Origin: Megalonaias nervosa
Lineage: Eukaryota; Mollusca; Bivalvia; Unionida; Unionidae
Length of the DNA: 64,000 bases
Direction of reading: 5' to 3'
Assembly (NCBI GenBank): GCA_016617855.1
Contig: JAECUM010001821.1
Span: 1 to 64,000 of the forward strand
This document shows positions 37,601 through 50,200 of the stretch, one piece after another. The notes under the pieces are model-generated. The model was not told the DNA's origin, did not search any database, and saw only the letters and a list, made by a program, of their open reading frames with translations. The position numbers and the translations under genes were made by a program. How positions within the stretch are numbered: the stretch's first letter is position 1; every line of letters starts with the position of its first letter.

Positions 37601-40600
37601 AGGTCATTTTGTTTTGTCATGGAAGGCAGCTCAAATTTAGGAACATGATTAAGCCTGGTAGTAATTTTCTGTGTTTTTCAAATGGTATAAATACTTGAAG
37701 CATTCGTTGAAAATGCTTTTCAAAGGAAATACCAGAATGATTCCACCATTATTGTTTCAGATGTTGATTTAAATTCTCCTCATATATGACATTAAAAGAA
37801 GAAAATTTTATAAAAATGATATTTAGAGCAACATACTTACTTTAGGAAAAAGGACAATGAGCAACAATATCTTTGGATTTACGTTCTTCCATTTTGATCT
37901 CTTGTGAATTAATTCAACTTTAACCTCTATCTTCAGTCTGTATTCTCATTAATTAGATTCAAACCGTTAAAAAAAATATTTTTTCTTATGAAACATCTTT
38001 CTAGGTCTTTAAATTTTTTGGGGAGGAATACCTCAGTAATTACATATATATATCTATGTTAATCGAAGATCTCAATAATAAAGTCACTGCATTCTTAATA
38101 TTTCAAAAAATGGGATGAAAAGCCTCAAGTTTAAGAGAAAATGTTGTTTCTTACTCAAATAGTAGAGAAGGTGACTGATTGTCTCAGTTTGATTGGTTTG
38201 ACCAGAAAATGAAATTGCAAGATTGGTATAACTGCAGATTGTTCATATATTTTGTAAAGTCTTGTTTATATATGTACCCAAAGCTGCAGATTCCTTGAAA
38301 GCAATTGAATCTTATTGACAGTAAATGATTACACACAGAACATTCTCTTCATCATTGACAAAACAAGAAATAGTATTTTGTATTTTCCCCCAACACGAAA
38401 ACTTCACTTTTATGTAACAATAGACTTGTGGCAATAAATTTTTAAGAATGACATTGATAATGCTTATAGACATTAGACATTGCAACATCCTTATAGACAT
38501 TAGACATTGCAACATGCTTATAGACATTAGACATTGCAGCATGCTTATAGACATTAGACATTGCAACATGCTTATAGACGTTAGACATTGCAACATGCGT
38601 ATAGACGTTAGACATTGCAACATGCTTATAGACATTAGACATTGCAACATGCGTAAAGACATTAGACATTGCAACATGCGTATAGAAATTAGACATTGCA
38701 ACATGCTTATAGACATTAGACATTGCAACATGCGTATAGACATTAGACATTGCAACATGCTTATAGACATTAGACATTGCAACATGCTTATAGACATTAG
38801 ACATTGCAACATGCTTATAGACATTAGACATTGCAACATGCGTATAGAAATTAGACAGTGCAACATGCTTATAGACATTAGACATTGCAGCATGCTTATA
38901 CTTCCTTCAATTGCTCAAGCTTGAGCATTCTTGACTTTTTGAGGGAAAGCTGTTTATATAAGACATTTTGACCAGATAATTTTTTTTACCATTTTGCATG
39001 TGTTGCCTGTTTTATTTTTTATACCTTTTACTGAATTTTGACATATTTATCCTCTATATTCTGTCCTGCTTGCTTTTATTGGAAGGGTTTATTTTTCTAA
39101 TTTCCCTACAGTTTTTGTGCAGTTATTTATTTTTACATTTTACAATAAGGCTGCAATGTTTGCCAAAATTTTCAAAAGTGTCCATTGTATACAGCAGTTG
39201 AAATGATGCTAATTTATTGAAACAATGTGAAACGAAAACTTTACTTTGACCTGCTGACAGCAAGTTTTTTATGTAAACGGTTGGCAGTGTCAATGCTTCA
39301 CCTTGCTTCACTTGTAGTTTTACTGCTCTTCATCAGTTATCTCATAATATTATTTGATTCAGTTCACAAGACACGTTTTTGTTGAATATATGGGAGAGTT
39401 TGATTCAGTTTGTAAGACAGTTTTTGTTGAATATATCCGGTAGTTTATGTACAACAGCTTTAAGATAGTCACAATATTGTTTCTTTACTGGTACATGATC
39501 TAAATGATGAAAATATAGATAATGCAACTGCACATGCTGCCTGGATATGCGCATGCAGAGTTTTTGGAGGATCATTGATAACTAAGAAACTAGTTTTAGA
39601 GGCACTCTTTTTTTGTTAGTAAAAGCAAAATAACTATTGAGAATACTCACATGAAATCAATAAATTAACAGTGACGTAGTTCGTAATCTCATGCTAATTA
39701 TCTTAATCCAGTATTAAGGATAGATTCCAAATGTGTTCCACATGTATAATGAAGTACTTTACTCATACTTTACTCATCATTTATTAACCACTTTTGTGCA
39801 AAGTTTCTATGTTGAATTGTATCTTGTCTACTTTGGTTGATTTGAAAGCTATACTATTGGTGTGTCACACACACAAATGTCAAATTCTCATTGGTGATTA
39901 TTGCTTGTTCCAATCCAGGTAGAACAATAACCACCAATCAGAAATTAATGTAGCTTATTCCCTGTGTGACAAACAGGAAGTATTGGCAAAGTAACATAGA
40001 ACCTTCATGCAAAAATAATTAATTTATATGTTACATACTTAAACAGAGATGCATCCTGGGTGAGTGATTGCATGAATCATGCAAAATTTGTATGAATTTG
40101 TGCACTCGGAAAACAGATACACAAGAATGTTCATATTTTAGTTGAAAGTCCCACATCAAAAATGTGCTCGGGAAAGTATACAAGTTTTATTTAACCGTTC
40201 ATGCAACTGTTTACATATCTGGGTTCTTCAAGCATGACATAAATGGTTGATAAATTAAATTTGATCGGTACGTTGTGCCCTGGAATAAGCATTATGGCAT
40301 ATTTTAACTTCCATCAAGGAAGTTTTACAAATTCTTGCTTAAAATTCAAGTACCCTAGAAAACCCAAAATGTCTGATTCCCGATGTGGTTCATCTTCAAA
40401 TTATGATTTCGTTCAGCAAATACTAGCTGATAATAGTAATGATGACAATAATTTTTAAAGTTATTTTGAGCCCGGAAATGGTGTTAAATATGAGTCAGAT
40501 ATACACATAATTTGATGCACAATCAGTGGTGAGATTTGATCAGAAATTAAATCCATTCAAGTCAAAATTCGTTCTGAAGTTCTCCACATTTCTTCAGACA

Positions 40601-42948
40601 AAGCAAATTAAATCTTCAATAAAACAAAAAGTTTGTCGACTAAACTTTGACAACTGCCTTCGCGAGCTGCCTTATGTTCCACGATTTTGTCTCATTGATT
40701 ATTATTTGAGAGGCAGTCATACAAAAGTTGATCCATTCAGGTTGTGTTTCCCTCTTTCTCTATCATAATCTTCGAAGATAATCTTAAAACAATATAACCT
40801 TAACTCTGTTATGCACAACTAAGCACGACATCAGTGACGTGTTAGCTGTGCCTAGTTCATATTGATTTTATATAGGTGCAGTATTATTGGCTGCTCAAGT
40901 GTAAACATCAATCAAGCAAATGTCAATCACTATCACACACAATAAATTTGTTAAAGACAGCAAGTACTTTGATGGAATTAAGCTGGAGGCACATGAAACG
41001 TAATCAAAAGTCATGCTACAGCCCAAAACAACATGCATCATTTAAATGCACAGGCTAGAATTTCCCATACATCAGAAATGGGTCACACTTATAAACCAAG
41101 CATCAAAATCCAAGGGTACACATCTGTTGGCAAGCAAGTGATTTAGACTAGGATGCTGTGATATCAGTTCACACCTTTTTAGCATGTGCAGAAAAGTATT
41201 TTGTCTCATAAAAAGGAGTCTGCATAATCTGTTCTCATTTGTTAGGAAACGGATTTGCTTTGAAAACAAGACTAATGTTAATAAATGGCAAAAGACAGAT
41301 GAAAGTAAGAGCACAAGTGAATAGAACATGGAATGTATATTTAACGCTAACCCCATCTGGACTATTGTGAAGGATGCTGATAAAATGGTACAGTAGCAGA
41401 ACTGTGAACATGAAAACTTAGAGACCTGTACGGGAGAAGCAGTTCTCATAGTTTAAAACATGGGAAATCAGATGGTACATTAAAAATAATTTGTAAGTGG
41501 TGTAAGTCTGCTGGAAAGCAAAATCCTTTCACTTGAATTAGAAACACTACCTTGCAGCTGTCAGCCTTTAGTTATCGTGAATTTAATCCAGCTCATTTAT
41601 TTGTTGTTGAGGATGCTGTGCTATGCCAAAAAGACAATCCCATATACTGTTGAGAAAACTCATGAAATTGATGCAGAAAAATGATGAATTCAGTACAACA
41701 CAGTTCCATACAATGATAAAGTGAATAAATTAAATAGAATAATGGAGGAGAATCCTGTACTTTATGACTTAGATAACTAGAATCACATACACAAATTTGT
41801 TAAGTCATAGAACAGCAAAAAGTAAAGAAACCAGCTCATTTGAAAAATTGGTTTTGCAGATGGCAAGAGTGTAAGAGTATAGCATGATAAAAAGTTTCTG
41901 AAAAATATTAGGTATTGCATCCTGAGAATTTAATCCAGATATGTAATGAAAGGATCATGTACTTTTTCATTTTCATTTCTATCCTTTTGAATGTGAATCA
42001 TGAGTTTATGCCAGGGACTCTCAGAAGTACATGCAGGATTGGGACTCCTGAGCTCCAAGATGTGAAGAGTTCAGGACTCCAAATCCAGAAACTCTCTAGA
42101 GATTCCCGTTGTTTCTTTTTTTGTTAGTCTTGAAATTGACTTGGTGGGAGAAACAATATTGCATTAGCTAATCAGCAAGGTTGATTGACAGAGTATGGCA
42201 AGTTGAAGTACGAGTAGTCATAGGAATGAAACTATTTTTTTTGGTAAATTTCATGAGAAAACTAATTCCACTTATACTAAAGGAGTCTTAGAGAAATTTC
42301 CAGGTTTTTTTCAGATTGAACATGTGATTGGTTTACAGATGTGTATAAATGCAAAATAGAAGATGCCACACAAATGTTCATTACATATGAAGGTTTGAGA
42401 AGAATACTACAATATGACACAAGAATTTGACAGTTGGCATATTGTTTTATTCAGTTCATTTCATCAAGTTGACATAGAATGAACACTTTGACTTATATCT
42501 TCTGAGTCATTAATTAAGAGTTTTTGCTGGTTTTATTCAATGTTACATGTATATATATATATACTTTTGTAACATTGATGTATATGTGATGTTACGATAT
42601 TATTTAATTGAAGTATTTGTTTAATGATACTGTTATCAATGTGAACCTTATTCCATTAATATTCAGACCATTTCACTTCAATAAGTGGCTAGTGCCTACA
42701 AATTTTTGCTTCTATTGCTGTTTAAATATTTGTTGTCACGTCAGGCCCAATTGGAAGCCCTGAAACTTCAGCCTGGTGAGGATACCCTCTGCAAGCTGTG
42801 TGATGTAGCCTTCACCTCCATAAAGCAAGCAGTCCAGCACTATAATGGCAAGAACCACCAGAAAAAAGCAAAGTCAACAAAATCAGGGGGCACAGATGGG
42901 GAAGAGTCAACAGGGGAAGGGTAAGGTTACAATCTCGTTTCCATTTAT

Positions 42949-43011
<63 letters not shown>

Positions 43012-46000
43012 AGAACATCTTCACTGGGATTTTATTTTTGCTACATCTACCTCAGATTGACATGCTTGTGAAGAGAATCCTGTTTTACCAATTTGATCAC
43101 TAATTTTTTTCATACTTAGTACTGCATATGACATGTAAGCATTGATTATCTAGTTATTTTGACCAAAAGATATGTGTATAGTGAAAATATGAATACGGAT
43201 TTCTGTGTCTGCATCCCCACCCCACACATTCTCTCTTTCTAAAGAATTTCGTGATTTGATACATTGTATTTTCATTTGACATTTAGCGGTTAATATTGAT
43301 GTTGTTTAAAATTGAATTTGGAAGAAAAAATTGTTTCTGTTAATTTATAATGGCAGTGATGTACATGTGGATAGTCTAGTACTCCACCATGCTTTGTCTC
43401 ACTCAGTGCAGCTCTTTAGCACATGCTTACTGGAGTCATAAAATGTAAATCACAGCCACTTTTTTTTTTTGCCAACCCTAGCACTCTCCCCACCCAACCC
43501 CTTCCCCCATAAAAATGTAAAAAAAAAAAAAAAAAACGTAATTGAAATTGACTTGTGCATCTGATTGAGCTGGTTTAGCTCAATACCTGAAGTGCTTAGT
43601 GCACTGTATATACTAATCATAAATACTAATCATAATATATATAATGTTTAAGAAATATTCCAAACATTTTTTTTAAAAATTTGTTTAAAAAATTCCCAGA
43701 ATTGATTTGTGCATCTAACAGCTGGTTTAGCCCAGTACTTGCAGTGCTTAGTATATTATAATATTATATATACTAATCATTATCATATGTATAATGTTAT
43801 TTTTTTTTTTAAAGTCTACCTACCTACTCTAATTTTAAAACCAGTTCAATAGGAAACACACATTTTTAATTTTTGGGGGGACTGAGCAACCAGTTGAACC
43901 ACTTGCAAAATATGGTTGTTTTTATTAGTGAAATTCACATGAAATCAGCTAGTCTTTTCATGACAAACTTACACAGGTTGATTCAGAAAAATGAAACTTC
44001 CGAGCTATAAATAAGGAGGCCTTTCCTACTGCATTCTATTCATGGTGTTAATAGAACTCTTGGAAAAAGTGTGGTAAAAATATCCAATGCTTTGTGTCTC
44101 AGAAACCACAGACCTAGGATGAGAGGCTACTAGCTTTCTCACATGGAGTACATTGGGTACAACCTGGGGACTGCAGAGTTGCATGGAAATATTGTTGCCA
44201 TGGGGCTTTAAGATTCATTATATTATCAGTTGACCGTATGCACTTTGGAGAAATGTGATGTGTCCACATGTCATGGATACCCATGCCAGTTTGATGTAAT
44301 TGAAAGATAAAGTTCCATGTTATATAGGGGCCATGACATAAATGTGGTTGGAAAATAATGCTACTGAACATGATCTAGGTCTTCTTAATTAAAAGTATCA
44401 TACCAAATTTGATTTTAGTTCATGAAGTACCTTGAAAACAGCAGAGTTGGAATAAAATTATTACTGGCACAATGTGACTAACATGATATGCCCCCTTCAA
44501 AGAATTCATGGGACATTCTGAAAAGAAAGAAAAAAAACACTGGCCACCTAAGGCAAAATATTCACTTGCATTGTTCTTAATGTTAAAATCTTGATTCTCC
44601 TTCAGATTTGATCTTCATTACCATCCTATCTTTTTGAAGGGAAAAACTTGAATGCGAAATGTGTGGAGTGATAGTGACATGCAAGGAGCAAATGGATGCC
44701 CATCTAAATGGAGCAAAACACAAAAACAAGATGCGCTTGCAACAGAAGATGTCTCAGCCAAGAGGGCGTGGTGATGGGGGACATAGTCGGGGGCGTGGAG
44801 GGAGAGGTAAGCAGTGATCATCTTTTAGGGTTGTATGTTAGATTTAGAGTCTGCATAGATCAGGTCCTGTAGTCACAAAACTGTTTGAGCTCATAAATTG
44901 AATTCAGGCCCTAAATTCCAAAATTAAATGCCATACTTAGGCTCGTTTGATCTCATTGAAACACAGCATGTGTGTAGAACATCCAGAAATTTTTGTGAGC
45001 AGACATCACAGAATAAAACTAATAAAAAATTATAAAAAAAAGGTTTCATAACTTTGAGCAGGAGTTCAAATTTTGAATTTGCAACTGCTTCCCCAGAATG
45101 TTAACTTCATTTTTTTTGCTATATTTTTTTTCTTCAAATAAGTTCATATCAACATCACTGACAAACTTCGACTCTTAAACAGTAATTAAGCATTATTTCT
45201 TGTTACATTACAAAAAAATGATGTTCACACATTAAGTACTGTATTGATATTACAAAATAAACATCCAGAAAAAGTGTCCGAAACCTGAAAAATTTGCATA
45301 CTGTGGTTGGTGGTACGTGTGCTTTTGTGAAAGGTCAATTCAAATTGAACATTAGTTACATGTGTAGAAAAAAATAATCATCAGTTTTACAGCACATTAC
45401 CCATTTAAGTAAATAATTTTTTGACCAATTATAAATGTAAACATGCAAAGGCTGAAATTTTAAAAAGTTCACAAGTGGTAAGAAAATTAAACCATGCTAG
45501 ACATAGCATCATGGAGGAAGAAAGAAAGAATGAATGAATATTTTATTCCCACTAGTTGGAGCAAACTCAGCCTTGTGTTCCAGAGTTGAGTGTGTACGCA
45601 TGTCACACATTTTATCCATTCAGCCACAGTTACTAGCTGCAAAACAGTATACCACATACAGAAACATGCCAGATACTATTCAAAGAAATTAGTTTGCATG
45701 TTTGTTTTTTTTGTTTGTTCGGGTTTTTTTTGTCTCAATAACTGAATGCTCCAACAGTCACAACAGAAACGGCATCAAAATAATTATAAGAATTAGATCT
45801 GTGTTATGATTAGGTTATTAACACATCATTTCTAAATGACTCTTAAGTTTCTCAATGATGATAAAAAGTTTGTTTTTATCTTTTCATCTTAAGAAAACGA
45901 GCAAATAATAGGATACATGTGGAGACGTTCACACAGAATGCCCTAAATTTGTATTCAAAATTAAAATCTTAGAACATCTGAGGTTTGTCAGTTGTCTACA

Positions 46001-47174
46001 TTATTATTCATTTCAACAATATGTTAGGTCAGATTGATTTGGAACAATTATCAAACTTCCATTTATAATAACAGGACCATAAGTAGAGCTTGTTAATTAC
46101 AACACACCAAGTCAGATGTCTTTGTGTGATAGAAACACACCTTTTCCAAGCTGAACTTGACATCTTCTGATACTAATATTATATGATAATGTCGACTATG
46201 GTCACTGCTTTGATTTCTGCAGAACATCTGCTGAAGTCAAATCTTTATTAGGGAGAGGCCATTTAATTTTCTGATTGTTGGGGTAAATGCTTGAAAACAT
46301 GTCATTTGTAGTATAAAAAAGGATACTGTGCCATTCCTTTTCTTACTTGAAACAAAAAATATCCCAGTTACAAAGAATATCCCAGTTACAAAGAATATTC
46401 TAGCCCGTTAAATTAATAGCCAGTCCTTATAGTATACGTGAAGTCGGAATTGACTTAGTTCATAGTTGTGTACATGTAAATTCAGCGTTGTGACTGGGTC
46501 ATTACTTGGTTTGCATTTAAGTGTAAATTCATTGTATTTTGTTTTGTGGGCTTTTTGGGGGTGGGTAAACAAAAGTGGCTGTCGTCTGGAATTTAATTCT
46601 TCATACCTCACTTTTCATATTTAAATAGTAGGATAAATTTACACTGTTGGAGAGAAGCTCAAAAATGTGTCTTTCGTCAAGTCAGTGCACAAGTTTATTC
46701 AGATTTGTTTGAATAATGTGAAAGCATAAACATAGTACAAATGAGGCCGATCAACCTTTTCTAAATGTACTGATTATACAAGACTTCTGAAATTATTTTT
46801 CATTGTCTAATATAGGATCGAAATAAAGATCACTGGATTCTTGAAATGGTATATGATTATACATCACTCGTGACATCTGTCTTTCCCAGGGTGGTCTTCA
46901 TTCATTGGCTGTTCAGATGTCAATCAGTAATGTTGACAAGTCGCAGGTTTGAACCCCAGCCGAGTCGTACCAAAGACTTATAAAAATGGTGCTAACAGCT
47001 GCCTTGCTTGCGTCTCAACATTAAGAGATTAGTGTTAGGACTGGTTGGCCTGGTGTCAGGATAATGTGTCTGCAAAATGATGCCTCAGTGCTAGATATCA
47101 CTATAAACTGTCACACTGTAGACATCATAGCGATATGACTGAAAAATTATTAAAGCTACGTAAAAAATTCCAAA

Positions 47175-47270
<96 letters not shown>

Positions 47271-50200
47271 TGACCAGCCCCACCATGGTGGAATTGCCAT
47301 TGGTGTGCCTGCAAAGGTGCAGTGGTGATTTAGAGGTGTTTATTGCTCCATAAATGGAGCAGAATTGGAGGGGATGAAGTCCTCCACCATGATATGTGGT
47401 GTTTCAAAAAATCTTCTGTTCTGTATGGTACAAGTAACATCTTTCATCTGATTGGCTGAGCCTGTTACCATTCTTGAGACTGTATTTCTGATCCAGTTTT
47501 TATCAAACTCGGAATATATGCTTACATCATTAAGCTCTCATACAGGTTTGATAATGAGAGAGATGCATGCATATTAATGAGTTGATCTTGCGTCTGATTG
47601 GCTGAACTTGATGAAACTTGAAATATTGGCTTATAAGCTTCGATGGGTTTATTAAAGATTAGTATCCTCACATATTAATAATATTATCTTGCATCTTATT
47701 GACTCAGCTTGTAACTGTCAGGAAACCGTATTTATGATCCAAGTTTGATAAAACTTGAAATGTGTTCTTCAGATCTTGGACTGTTTCAATAACAAGCACA
47801 ATCATCCAAAATTTGTGACATGTTCTTGCACGCAATTGACTAGGTTTGTTAACGCTCTTGAATTTAGTAGGCAGATGGATATTAATGAAGCCTTAGCCAA
47901 GTTTGTCATTGTAGTTTAGGTATATGTTCATACTGCAGCAGCATCTTTTTGCTGAGTTACAGCCCCTGACTGACTCGCTCACTTTCCTATCAGCACGATA
48001 ACTTCCTTTGGAATGTAATTTTATACTGATGGCACTTTGGCTTAGTTGATTTTTCAGCATTCAGTCTGCATCATCATTTCATGGAGTTGAACCCCCTGAT
48101 TTATATGCACCTACGTTTGTCTCTACATAACAGTTTCCTTCATTACTATTGGATTTAAGTAAAAATTGTATGTGAAGATCTATAATTCATTTGAGCTCAG
48201 TTTGGTTTTCAGATTCTTATGTTATCATTTAGTGAAGTTGTCACTGCACAAAGAATTTTTTTCATAGACATGCCCGAGGCAAGTGGCTTTGAAAAAAATC
48301 ACTTGCCTCAACAGAAATTCCATTTGCCCCAGTGGGCCATACATATTTTACCTTTATTTTAGCACATGTTGTCATAGCTTTCCCTTTTAAAAAAAAAAAA
48401 AGAAATGTAAAAGTATTTTAAATTAACTCCTTTTTTTTGCTGTTTTTCTGACAAAATAGTGTACTTAAGAAAAAAAATTGTTCATAATCTTCTCTGCTAA
48501 ATGTTTGATCAGATTTTATTTCTTTAAAAGCAATGTTTTCTCCCGGTCCTGATGTGAACCAGTACTTAGTTCCAGATTATTTCATGCATTACAGTACTGT
48601 GTTTTCAAACAAGATTTATGTCCGAATTTGTTCCCTTAAATTTTTATCATATTTTATTTTAGCAATGTGTTCTTCAGCTCCACATGTCAACCATTGTCAA
48701 GTTGTTTTATCATACTGATAATATTGACCAATTAGCAGAGCTGATATTCATAAGTATTTAAAGTAGGTTGCTTTAAACCAGGCATGGGCGACTTTCTCTA
48801 GGGTGTGGACTGGATATGCGATTTTTAAAGTCACATCCTATGATGTAAATTAACTAATAAGAACAGGTCATGGGCCGTATTTTGCCTACCCCTGCTTTAA
48901 GCTGTCTCTTTATACATTTGATATTGTCATGGAGACTGAACCTCATTCACATTCTGCTACAGAGGGGGCACATGACTTGTCATGATTTTCCATCAGTTTC
49001 ACAGTTTCTTCTTGCCCCGGTGTAAAATTATAAATACTTGTGGGATACCCCTTTACTCTTGGGATATCTTGATGTCGTCAACATTATCTCGTTATGAAGT
49101 AGTATTAATGATAGTAGCGCTTAATGGTACCTCAGTACAATAGTTGCTATATGGTCCCAACAAAAGACAGATGTTTGAAAAAATGTAGGAATGAATTGCA
49201 CAAAAGCTTAAGGGAGATGAACCCATCCAAATTGAAGTATAACAAGATGAATAAACAATGTAAAATATTTCAACATTCTGTAGAATGTTTAGAACACAAA
49301 AGATAACAAAACCCTTGAAGCATTATATACAGGAATGTGCTTCATTAGACATTCCAGTCGAGGTTCATACTTCAGGATGGGCCAGGTCTGTAAATCTGAT
49401 ATATTATCAGCACAACATCATTTAATCTCTTTGGTTTGTCCTATATGATGGATGCCACGTCTCCAGGACTAGGCTGGATGTTCTTAAGTTCTTGAGTGCT
49501 ATGGTATTGCAGGTCTCAAAGTTAGTAATCTGCAAAAGAGTAAATAAGGTATTATATATGTCTAATTTTGCTCTATATTAACATACATTTAATTTCCAGT
49601 TTCAATCAGATGATTGTGGGAAACGATTGATAAACAAACGCCATGTAGATTCCATATTATGAAAGGGACGTTAGCCCGATCTCTCAGTACTACTGAAAAA
49701 ATATTTTTGCAGTGGCATATACTTGTCCTAATGTTAGGATCTTGATGTATATGTTTCACAGATTGTAAATCATTTTGAAAATTTAATGCTACTTCAGTGG
49801 TTTTCATTTTGTCAACTGTACCCTCCAACAACTGAAATTTGACCACTTTTGTTGGGGTAGGTGGGTGGGGGTGCCAGACATGTTGGTGAGAATGGGCACT
49901 CTAACACGAGCATGAAAGTACATGTCGACCACAGACTGTTTAAACAAAACCAGGGGTTACAACAAAAAGTAATAAATCAGTACGACAAAGTTGACAAGTC
50001 AGCACCTGTCAATTGCAAAAGCCGTCAGAAAATGACAGCATTAACTTCCTTCATAGTATGATTATTATTTGCTACCATAGATTAAATTTTTTGCTTCATG
50101 ATAAATAAGGTAATAATGTGATCTGACTTTTTCATAAAATCATTGGATATTATCAGGTGACAGACTGCTTAGCTGATTGTTAGTGATATTGATTTTAAAA

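Noticed and set aside
38464..38895. CRISPR array
   Set aside because: The 27-bp units are directly adjacent with no unique spacers, and the context is a eukaryotic intron.
38312..38924. Frames of 147-193 codons across the 27-bp array on both strands
   Set aside because: They are generated by the array, whose unit is a multiple of three; no sequence outside the array supports coding.
47135..47353. 72-codon frame with a long Thr-His run
   Set aside because: Translation of the (CA)n microsatellite.
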